NCBI GenBank assembly: GCA_902795955.1
Contig: CADBNJ010000137.1
Location: forward strand, 1-14,850
Source: Oscillospiraceae bacterium
GTDB lineage: Bacteria > Bacillota > Clostridia > Saccharofermentanales > Saccharofermentanaceae
Direction: 5' to 3'
DNA: 14,850 bases
Positions 5,433 to 12,170 of this stretch are shown here, piece after piece. Made by a program: the position numbers and the translations under genes. Numbering within the stretch: position 1 is the stretch's first letter; each line of letters opens with the position of its first letter. A model generated the notes under the pieces. The model saw nothing but the letters and a program-made list of their open reading frames with translations. It was not told the origin of the DNA and ran no database searches.

Positions 5433-7508
5433 TCAGACGATTATCTCACCCGGATCGGGATCCGGATCAAAGCCCGTGTCCGGCGCAGGTATTGGTGTCG
5501 GTGTCGGAGTAGGCGTATTCGTCGGAGTGGGCGTTGCAGCATGTTCGAATACAGCTGTATAAGTAAATGAGCCGCTTCCGACAATAAATGTGTAATCAGC
5601 AGAATATGCAACGATATTATTGAAGCTGTCTCTCCAGCAATAGAATGTGTAGTCTGAAGCTGCTTCCGCCCTGAGCGTTACAGTGGAACCGGGTGCGTAG
5701 CTTCCTCCGCCGGATACAGTACCGCTTCCCTCCACCTTGACGACGACTTCGCTCATTACAGGTGTCGGTGTAGGCGTACCGCCGTTAGCCACATCATCTG
5801 CAGAACCGACGATCAACTTGATAGACGATCTTCTGGGAACCTGCGTTCCGGCAGGCGGATTAGTTGCCATGATGAACTGCTTATTCTCGGCAAGCGACAA
5901 TACATCGGGTGATCCCTCGATCTGTCCGACGATAAGATTACACTCGGAGAGTGCCTTCCTTGCATCTGTCAGAGTCTTGCCTCTCAGATCAGGGATAGCA
6001 CTGCTTGTAGGTTCAGCTGCATAGATGATACATATGGAATCACCCGCAACGACGCTGGAACCGGCCTCGGGCTCGGTACGTATGACCTTGCCTTCCTCTA
6101 CTTCCTCGCTCGGCATGGATCTGAGTGATACGACATATCCCTGCGATGTCAGTGCCTGATATGCATCCTTGTAGTCCATTCCGGCATAATCCGCGAGCTG
6201 TACGGCATCCGAAGCGGCCGCTACCGTAAGAACAAGCTTGCTTACGGCACTCTTCTCGGATATTCTCATGCCCTCGGCAATATTCTGTGCGATTATGGTC
6301 CCGGGAACATATTCATCCGTCTTCTCATACTGGATCTCGTAATTGATGTTGTTGCGGTCAAGTTCCTCCTTGACTTCAACGATCATCTTCCCGACATAGT
6401 TCTTAACTTCATAATCTTCAGTATTCTGAGCTATATTCGTAGCATTCTTGACAGAAGTGATCACAAGGACCGACAATCCGACAAGGACGCCCACGATAGC
6501 GACGATGATAAGTATGAGCAGGACGTTGTCACGCATCCTCGACCTTCTCCTGGCCTCTGCCGACTTCTCGATCTCGCTTATCTTGTCATAATTAGGATCC
6601 TGTCTGAATGACAGATTGGCATCGCCGTCATTACTGCTGCTGTTGATAACACCGTACACTCCGTCAGGGTCGACAAGAATGGCATCAAGCTCCGTTACCA
6701 TATCCATCATCGTCTTATAACGCTTATCAGGTGTCTTCTGCATACATTTATTGATTATGGCATCGAGACCTGCAGGTATTCCGGGAACAAAAGAAGATGC
6801 CTTGGGAACACTCTCCTGAAGATGCTTTACCGCGATCGCCACATTACTGTCACCGTCGAAAGGCACTCTGCCCGTCACCATCTCAAAGAGCATGACGCCG
6901 ACGGAATATATGTCCGAAGCAGGTCCTACATTACCGCCTCTGGCCTGTTCAGGCGAGAAATAGTGTACCGATCCCATGGCACCGCCCGAAGTCATTGTAA
7001 TCGTGCTGTTGGTAGATGCTCTGGCTATACCGAAGTCTGTTATCTTGGCAATACGGTCCCTCGATATAAGTATATTCTGCGGCTTGATATCCCTGTGGAC
7101 TATGCCGTTCTGATGAGCATTCTCAAGTGCGAGACCTACCTGTATAACGATCGGAACAGCTACCTTCCAGTCCAGATGTCCGTTCTGGTTAATGAGTTCC
7201 TTAACGGTGATGCCCTCGACATATTCCTGAACGATATACCTGTAATTGCCTTCATGTCCCACACCGAATACCTTAACGATATTCGAATGATTGAGCATCG
7301 ATACGGCCTTGGCCTCGGTATCAAATCTCCTGATGAATTCCTCATCAGACGAATATTCAGGCTTAAGGATCTTGATAGCCACATTAACTCCGGATGTTAT
7401 ATCCGAAGCCAGGTATACATTAGCCATACCGCCGCGGCCGATAAGCCTGACGATCCTGTACTTGCCTGCAAATGTCATGCCCTCAGGGCCTGTTACATTA
7501 TTCATCAC
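5433..7508 (-). CDS. prkC: PASTA-domain eukaryotic-type Ser/Thr protein kinase with extra C-terminal InlB-like module
   Basis: This is a membrane-anchored Hanks kinase that senses peptidoglycan fragments or lipid II through extracellular PASTA domains and controls growth, wall synthesis and spore revival in Firmicutes. Numbering is from the GTG at 7508. The kinase domain spans 17-280: glycine loop IGRGGMANV at 23-31, Lys46, HRD 138-140 with Lys142 and Asn145, DFG 158-160, a Thr-rich activation loop at 166-174 (probable autophosphorylation sites) and SPE 185-187. One membrane helix lies at about 328-352, preceded by a basic stretch. Three PASTA domains follow at about 363-430, 431-498 and 503-568. 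Unusually, the chain continues through a Thr-Pro linker (578-583), a beta module at 586-656 resembling divergent InlB B-repeats, a second Thr-Pro linker (658-676) and an acidic Asp-Pro tail. Two starts are possible: GTG at 7508 (4-nt overlap with the phosphatase) or ATG at 7505 (TGATG). GAGG is 4 or 7 nt upstream, and the ATG is slightly favoured. Confidence 0.95.
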   Translation of the reverse strand: MMNNVTGPEGMTFAGKYRIVRLIGRGGMANVYLASDITSGVNVAIKILKPEYSSDEEFIRRFDTEAKAVSMLNHSNIVKVFGVGHEGNYRYIVQEYVEGITVKELINQNGHLDWKVAVPIVIQVGLALENAHQNGIVHRDIKPQNILISRDRIAKITDFGIARASTNSTITMTSGGAMGSVHYFSPEQARGGNVGPASDIYSVGVMLFEMVTGRVPFDGDSNVAIAVKHLQESVPKASSFVPGIPAGLDAIINKCMQKTPDKRYKTMMDMVTELDAILVDPDGVYGVINSSSNDGDANLSFRQDPNYDKISEIEKSAEARRRSRMRDNVLLILIIVAIVGVLVGLSVLVITSVKNATNIAQNTEDYEVKNYVGKMIVEVKEELDRNNINYEIQYEKTDEYVPGTIIAQNIAEGMRISEKSAVSKLVLTVAAASDAVQLADYAGMDYKDAYQALTSQGYVVSLRSMPSEEVEEGKVIRTEPEAGSSVVAGDSICIIYAAEPTSSAIPDLRGKTLTDARKALSECNLIVGQIEGSPDVLSLAENKQFIMATNPPAGTQVPRRSSIKLIVGSADDVANGGTPTPTPVMSEVVVKVEGSGTVSGGGSYAPGSTVTLRAEAASDYTFYCWRDSFNNIVAYSADYTFIVGSGSFTYTAVFEHAATPTPTNTPTPTPTPIPAPDTGFDPDPDPGEIIV
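5481..5537 (-). repeat. Imperfect Thr-Pro-coding hexanucleotide repeats in prkC
   Basis: The plus strand shows a GT-rich run of imperfect GGTGTC/GGAGTA-type units, about 5488-5536, which encodes the second Thr-Pro linker of the kinase on the minus strand. A shorter related tract at 5761-5780 encodes the first linker. The two tracts bracket the extra beta-repeat module. Confidence 0.7.
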
Positions 7509-8260
7509 GTATCCTCATATGTCTCCGGCAGGATCTTACAGACCACTACCGTCGAGTTATCCTTGGATTCCTCCGAGCCTCCGCGCGTGACGAGCATCCC
7601 GCACATCTCCTCAAGATCATCCGTATTCTGCAATATATCCCGGCACGTATCCTCATCGAACAGAGAATACATACCATCCGAAGCAAGTATAACACAATCC
7701 CCGCAAAATGCATTATATGTATATATATCAGGTCTGATATACTTGTTCTCTCCAAGACAGTTCACAAGGCTCGATCTGCCTTCGTGCGTCTGTGCCTCCT
7801 CCTCCGATATCTTCCCGGATCTCAGCAGGAAACCGGTCAGATTGTGGTCTTCCGTCAGCTGGAGTATGTCTCCGTTCCTTACAAGATATGCCCTGCAGTC
7901 GCCGTAATGAGCAATGGTCAGTTGATCTTTTGCAACAAAAGCGACCGTAAGGGTAGAACACATTCCGATGTAATCGGGATTCTCGGCACAATTCCTCAGG
8001 ATCTCTATATTTGCCTTGTTGAACGCCTTGTCCAGCTCGAAAGAAAGGTCGTCAACACCGGAAATATCCGCCAGCGCCCCGTCAAGGTACTCCATGGAAG
8101 CCTCAACGGCTATCCTGCTGGCAACTTCCCCGTACGGGCATCCCCCGAGGCCGTCTGCGATCGCCAGAACCGCATGATCCGGAGCATTCCTGTATGCGTA
8201 ATAGTCCTCGTTATTGTGGCGGGCAGGACTGCAGACCGAATTACCGCATACATCAAACAT
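7505..8260 (-). CDS. prpC: PP2C-family Ser/Thr protein phosphatase (PrpC/Stp)
   Basis: This Mn/Mg-dependent phosphatase reverses phosphorylation by the adjacent PASTA kinase. It is cytoplasmic, at 251 residues the normal size for the PrpC/Stp group. PP2C motifs are seen in order: NNED at 16-19, ADGLGG at 35-40 with metal ligand Asp36, HYGDCRAY at 118-125, LTEDHN at 135-140, ASDGM at 193-197 with Asp195, and DNSTVV at 234-239 with Asp234. These cover the dinuclear metal centre. The ATG overlaps the rlmN end by 8 nt (ATGTTTGA) behind AGAGGG. The stop overlaps the kinase start, so phosphatase and kinase are made in a coupled ratio, as in most Firmicutes. Confidence 0.94.
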   Translation of the reverse strand: MFDVCGNSVCSPARHNNEDYYAYRNAPDHAVLAIADGLGGCPYGEVASRIAVEASMEYLDGALADISGVDDLSFELDKAFNKANIEILRNCAENPDYIGMCSTLTVAFVAKDQLTIAHYGDCRAYLVRNGDILQLTEDHNLTGFLLRSGKISEEEAQTHEGRSSLVNCLGENKYIRPDIYTYNAFCGDCVILASDGMYSLFDEDTCRDILQNTDDLEEMCGMLVTRGGSEESKDNSTVVVCKILPETYEDT

Positions 8261-9290
8261 CTGATCCCTCTATACCCCTTCTGAGCTGTCCGCAGGCCGC
8301 CATTATGTCCGTTCCCATCTCGCGGCGCAGCGTTGCATTGATCCTGAGTTCCTCAAGTCTCTTCCTGAAGGCTGCCACGCGTCCTGACGGGCTCCTTTTG
8401 AATTCACTGCCCGGGAATTCGTTGGCCGCGATGAGATTTACATGGCAGAGCATGCCCTTAAGCCTTCCTGCCAGTTCGTCCGCACATTCAAGGCTGTCAT
8501 TAACCCCTGCAAAGAGCGAGTACTCAAAAGTTATTCTTCTGCCGGTCTTCTCGGTATACCTCCTGCACGCTTCGAGCAGTTCTTCCATAGGATAACTGCG
8601 TGCTACAGGCATTATCTTAAGCCTTATATCATCATTAGGCGCATGAAGCGATACTGCGAGATTGACCTGTGAGCCGAGATCGGCAAATTCGTTAATCTTA
8701 GGGACAAGTCCGCACGTAGATACGGTAATGTGGCGTGCGCCGAGGCCTGCTCCGTCAGGATCGGTAACCAGCTTTATGAATCCGAGCAGATTGCCGTAAT
8801 TATCGAAAGGCTCGCCTATTCCCATCACGACTACGCTTCTTATCTTCTCACCCATCTCACGCTGTGACACGAGTACCTGGGCCAGAAGCTCCCCTGATGT
8901 CAGTGACCTTCCGAACCCTGCTTTGGCGGATGCGCAGAAGGCGCAGCCCATCTTGCAGCCCGCCTGTGATGATATACACACCGACAGTCCCGTCTTGTAC
9001 CGCATTACAACAGTCTCGATGATATTCCCGTCGTGGAGCAGGTAGACGAATTTGGTCGTACCGTCAATGGCGGATACATACTTCTCTATGACTCTCATCC
9101 GCCCCATAATAAAGTCCTGCTCAAGCTTATATCTCAGATCCTTGGGGACATTGGTCATCTCAGCAGTATCCGTAACACCCGAAGACAGCCAGCCGTATAT
9201 CTGCTTGGCCCTGAATGACTGAACAGAATTGTCATCACACCATCTCTTAAGGTCATCAAGCGTCAGATCGAGACAGAACTTCTTATCCAA
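8253..9290 (-). CDS. rlmN: Dual-specificity 23S rRNA/tRNA adenine-C2 methyltransferase RlmN
   Basis: This radical-SAM enzyme makes 2-methyladenosine at A2503 of 23S rRNA and at A37 of some tRNAs. The 345 residues contain the [4Fe-4S] motif C-x3-C-x2-C with Cys112, Cys116 and Cys119, the GIGEPFDNYGN block at 157-167, VSLHAP at 213-218 and the C-terminal MGTDIMAACGQLR, whose Cys333 would be the methyl-carrying cysteine. The frame opens with TTG at 9290, directly after the rsmB TAA (TAATTG). No ATG lies in the first 44 codons, and the sequence from codon 2 already resembles the family N-terminus, so TTG is probably the true start. A GAGAGG lies about 10 nt upstream. The TTG may limit expression relative to neighbours. 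Confidence 0.95.
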   Translation of the reverse strand: MDKKFCLDLTLDDLKRWCDDNSVQSFRAKQIYGWLSSGVTDTAEMTNVPKDLRYKLEQDFIMGRMRVIEKYVSAIDGTTKFVYLLHDGNIIETVVMRYKTGLSVCISSQAGCKMGCAFCASAKAGFGRSLTSGELLAQVLVSQREMGEKIRSVVVMGIGEPFDNYGNLLGFIKLVTDPDGAGLGARHITVSTCGLVPKINEFADLGSQVNLAVSLHAPNDDIRLKIMPVARSYPMEELLEACRRYTEKTGRRITFEYSLFAGVNDSLECADELAGRLKGMLCHVNLIAANEFPGSEFKRSPSGRVAAFRKRLEELRINATLRREMGTDIMAACGQLRRGIEGSDV

Positions 9291-10682
9291 TTAACCTATC
9301 CTCTCCATTCTTGCTATAAAAAATCCGTCACACAGATCGGTATCCGGCAAAAGGGTTATATATCCGCTTCTGCAGTCCCGACCGCGTTCTTCATCCATTA
9401 TAATATCAGGCGGCAAAAAAGGCATTATGGATACAGCGGCAAAATCGCTGTTATTCTCAAGGAATTCCGCCACGCGCCTCTCATTCTCGTCTTTGTTGAC
9501 CGTACATGTACAGTAGATGAGAGCGCCGCCTCTCCTGACCTTGGACGCCGCCTCTGCAAGGATCTTCCTTTGCACATCAGCCAGAGATACTATCCTCTCA
9601 TAATTCATATTGAGCCTTATGTCAGGCTTGCGTCCGATTATGCCCAGTCCGCTGCAGGGACAATCGGCGAGAACGATATCAAACTCCCCTTCGATCCCTG
9701 ACATATCTGTTGCATCTCCGATCACTGTATGAACACAGCCGATCCCCAGCCTTGCCAGATTCTCCTCAAGGAGCTTGAGCCTCGACGGGCTGCTGTCGAC
9801 GGCGGTGATATCCGCTTCATCACCGGTGAGTTCGGCCATATGCGTCGTTTTGCCGCCCGGAGCAGCACAGCAGTCCAGTATCCTGTCACCTCTCTTCGGA
9901 GATGCGATATGGGACGCAAGCGCGGCAGCCTCGTTCTGCACAAAGAAAAGTCCGTCTTTGTAAGCTGCTGAATTCTCTATTCCCCCGACTCCCGCCTCCA
10001 CCGACAGTATCTCCGGCAGGAATGCGCCCTTATGAACGCCAAAAGACTCTTCCATGAGCTTATTTATGATCTCATCAGACGATATCTTCCGCGGATCGAA
10101 CCGCACCGTAAGCCCCGGGGTCTTTAGAAAGGCCTTGCCTATCGCAAGCGCCCGGTCTTTGCCGTAATCCCGCTTAAGTATCCCGTATATCTCATTCTTC
10201 AGCGAACAGGCAACGTCCGGTCTGTAATTATCCGGATCCTTCTCCTCATCACTTGCGCCGGCGATACGTCTTAATATGGCGTTGACAAGACCTTTTGCCT
10301 GAGGACAGTACTTATCTGCGATCTTAACTGTCTCCGACACAGCTGCAAAATCAGGTGTCCCTGTCGAGAACAGGATCTGCCAGCAGCCCATCCTTATGAG
10401 AGTCCCGGGCATGGTATCCAGTCCCGCCAAATCGCGCTTTGCCAGGTGATTAACAAGGAAATCGATCGTATATGTATATGTAACTGTTCCGTAGAGCATA
10501 GCTCTTAAAGATTTAAGAGCGGCATTACCCTTCTTCGCCGCCATATCTGCCTGCTTGAGAACAAGATTCGTATATGCCCCGTTCTCATAGACCTCATAGA
10601 GCATCAGAGCACAAAGCTCTCTGATATTACCGGAATCCAATAGCGTCCTTATGATCCTGTCGTTCAGTACGGGCTGTCTCAT
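9291..10682 (-). CDS. rsmB: 16S rRNA (cytosine-967-C5)-methyltransferase RsmB
   Basis: This SAM-dependent enzyme methylates C967 (E. coli numbering) of 16S rRNA. The 463-residue protein has an N-terminal NusB-like helical RNA-binding domain (about 1-145), a linker region and a Rossmann methyltransferase domain (about 235-463). Motifs: SAM-binding DCCAAPGGKT at 270-279, acidic loop AVDSSPSRL at 294-302, the Pro-Cys motif DCPCSG at 340-345 (Cys343) and the Thr-Cys motif YCTCT at 390-394, with Cys393 the likely nucleophile. The length is usual for RsmB (Sun). The ATG overlaps the fmt stop as ATGA with only a weak ribosome site, so translation is probably coupled to fmt. Confidence 0.94.
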   Translation of the reverse strand: MRQPVLNDRIIRTLLDSGNIRELCALMLYEVYENGAYTNLVLKQADMAAKKGNAALKSLRAMLYGTVTYTYTIDFLVNHLAKRDLAGLDTMPGTLIRMGCWQILFSTGTPDFAAVSETVKIADKYCPQAKGLVNAILRRIAGASDEEKDPDNYRPDVACSLKNEIYGILKRDYGKDRALAIGKAFLKTPGLTVRFDPRKISSDEIINKLMEESFGVHKGAFLPEILSVEAGVGGIENSAAYKDGLFFVQNEAAALASHIASPKRGDRILDCCAAPGGKTTHMAELTGDEADITAVDSSPSRLKLLEENLARLGIGCVHTVIGDATDMSGIEGEFDIVLADCPCSGLGIIGRKPDIRLNMNYERIVSLADVQRKILAEAASKVRRGGALIYCTCTVNKDENERRVAEFLENNSDFAAVSIMPFLPPDIIMDEERGRDCRSGYITLLPDTDLCDGFFIARMERIG

Positions 10683-11641
10683 AGTCCGGTGAATTTCATT
10701 CCGATCCTGTAGTTATGTGCGCAGTCAATGGCATTGAGCCTCTTGCCGCCTTCCGGCTGAAGCACATTAACGGCAATAACCCCGTCTCCTGTCATGACCC
10801 ACAGATCTCTCTTGTGAGCACGTACGACAACACCGGGTTCTTCGATCTTAAGTGCATCGTCAACTGCATCCTCGGCAACCAATGATGTATCGTATATCTT
10901 GATCTTCTTACCGTCCATGTACGTATAAGCCCCGGGCCATGTGGACAATGCGTGAACCTGCTTATGTATCGCGAAAGCTGATCTGTTCCAGGTTATCAGT
11001 CCTTCCTCGGACTTGATCGGAGGACAGTATGTAGCTTCCTCACCGTTCTGCTTAACAGGTGTTATTCCGCCGTTGACATATGGCATGACCGTCTCAAGCA
11101 GCAGTTCTGCCCCTGTCCTGCCCATCACTTCAAAAAGCTCCGCGGCGTGCATGTCATCGCCGATCCGGACTTCACGCACCGTAAGGATATCACCTGTGTC
11201 AAGACCTTCATCCATCTTCATTACCGTGATGCCCGTCGTCTTATCGCAGTCGAGGATCGCACGCTGAATAGGGGCTGAACCTCTCTTCTTCGGCAGGAGC
11301 GAAGCATGTACGTTAAGGCATCCGTACTCAGGTATATTGAGAATTCTGCCGGGAAGTATCTTCCCGTAAGCACATGTCACAATGATATCGGGATGATATG
11401 AAGCCACAGTATCGTATGCTTCATCCGTCTTCATGGATGAGGGCTGATATACGGGGATACCATTTGCCTCAAGGAGCACCTTGACCGGAGGAGCGGTAAG
11501 TATCTGCTTCCTTCCGACCGGCTTATCAGGCTGGCAGATCCCAAGCACGACATTATAACCGTCTTTGATGAGAGAATCCAATATCCCCGCCGCTATGTCG
11601 GGAGTTCCCATAAATAAAACACGAAGATCTTCCTTATTCAT
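10679..11641 (-). CDS. fmt: Methionyl-tRNA formyltransferase
   Basis: This enzyme formylates initiator Met-tRNA using 10-formyltetrahydrofolate, the step that precedes deformylase action on new proteins. It is 320 residues from the chosen ATG at 11641, a standard length. Visible features are the N-terminal VLFMGTPD at 8-15, the catalytic Asn110 and His112 in LNVHASLLPKKRGSAPI, and Asp148 in MDEGLDTGD. The 110-to-148 spacing equals the E. coli 106-to-144 spacing. The C-terminal region (about 205-320) fits the OB-like tRNA-binding domain. The ATG at 11641 is preferred to an open ACG/ATG-containing extension back to 11674. It has AGAGGA 6 nt upstream and the protein then starts as family members do. 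It overlaps the end of def by 8 nt. Confidence 0.95.
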   Translation of the reverse strand: MNKEDLRVLFMGTPDIAAGILDSLIKDGYNVVLGICQPDKPVGRKQILTAPPVKVLLEANGIPVYQPSSMKTDEAYDTVASYHPDIIVTCAYGKILPGRILNIPEYGCLNVHASLLPKKRGSAPIQRAILDCDKTTGITVMKMDEGLDTGDILTVREVRIGDDMHAAELFEVMGRTGAELLLETVMPYVNGGITPVKQNGEEATYCPPIKSEEGLITWNRSAFAIHKQVHALSTWPGAYTYMDGKKIKIYDTSLVAEDAVDDALKIEEPGVVVRAHKRDLWVMTGDGVIAVNVLQPEGGKRLNAIDCAHNYRIGMKFTGL

Positions 11642-12116
11642 TATTATCCTCTGTCCTGTAAACATGTCCGTCAACTGATCTGTCTATAAAAAGAATGCCT
11701 TCGAGATGATCGTATTCGTGGCAGATGCATCTGGCCAGAAGGTCTTCTGCCTCCAGTTCGAATTCATTGCCGTTGCGGTCCAGAGCCTTGACCTTTATCT
11801 TCTTCGGTCTGTCAACTTCACATGTCTTGCCGGGAACAGACAGACAGCCCTCACTGCCAACCTGGCTTCCCTCACGGTATGTGATCTCAGGATTGATGAA
11901 CTCGATAAGCCCGTGCTCATCACCTACATCGACGATAAATATCCTGCGCAATACACCGACCTGCGGCGCTGCGATTCCGATACCGCGGTTCTCATAATAC
12001 ATAGTATCCGCCATGTCATCCAGTAGCTTATGTATCCTCGGAGTTATCTCGTCGACAGCTCTGGAATGCTTCCTGATAAGCGGATCATCCTCCAACACAA
12101 GATTACGTAATGCCAT
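11634..12116 (-). CDS. def: Peptide deformylase
   Basis: This metalloprotease removes the N-formyl group from nascent proteins. The 160-residue protein has the three signature motifs: GIGIAAPQVG at 45-54, EGCLS at 89-93 with metal ligand Cys91, and HEYDH at 133-137 with metal ligands His133 and His137 and catalytic Glu134. The compact length and EGCLSVP form fit the bacterial type 1 group. The ATG at 12116 has AGAGGT 6 nt upstream. It is the first gene of the overlapping block, 54 bp after the c-di-GMP gene. In Bacillus subtilis the preceding gene is priA. Confidence 0.96.
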   Translation of the reverse strand: MALRNLVLEDDPLIRKHSRAVDEITPRIHKLLDDMADTMYYENRGIGIAAPQVGVLRRIFIVDVGDEHGLIEFINPEITYREGSQVGSEGCLSVPGKTCEVDRPKKIKVKALDRNGNEFELEAEDLLARCICHEYDHLEGILFIDRSVDGHVYRTEDNNE

Positions 12117-12147
12117 ATATCTACCTCTTTCTGATTATTACCGTGAT

Positions 12148-12156
12148 ATTTTAACA
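12148..12156 (-). promoter_or_regulatory. Possible extended -10 promoter for the def operon
   Basis: On the minus strand TGTTAAAAT (12156-12148) fits an extended -10 element. The matching -35 position is poor. Transcription would start near 12141, about 25 nt before the def ATG. There is no terminator between the c-di-GMP gene and def, so read-through is the alternative. Confidence 0.35.
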
Positions 12157-12170
12157 CAAATCAGGCATGC

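Noticed and set aside
5293..5562. Gly-Val repeat protein on the plus strand
   Set aside because: The Gly-Val run is only the reverse reading of the Thr-Pro linker of the kinase.
6822..7907. Plus-strand open frame of 361 codons opposite the kinase and phosphatase genes
   Set aside because: It lies wholly antisense to two strongly conserved genes and has an odd Arg/His/Tyr/Ile-rich composition with no recognisable motif. It is a codon-bias shadow.
7472..8284. Plus-strand open frame of 270 codons opposite the phosphatase
   Set aside because: It is antisense to a complete PP2C gene with all motifs, overlaps another shadow frame and resembles no family.
11642..11674. Extended fmt start at 11674
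   Set aside because: The extra 11 residues come from the end of def in another frame. The ATG at 11641 has a good ribosome site and the family-typical N-terminus.
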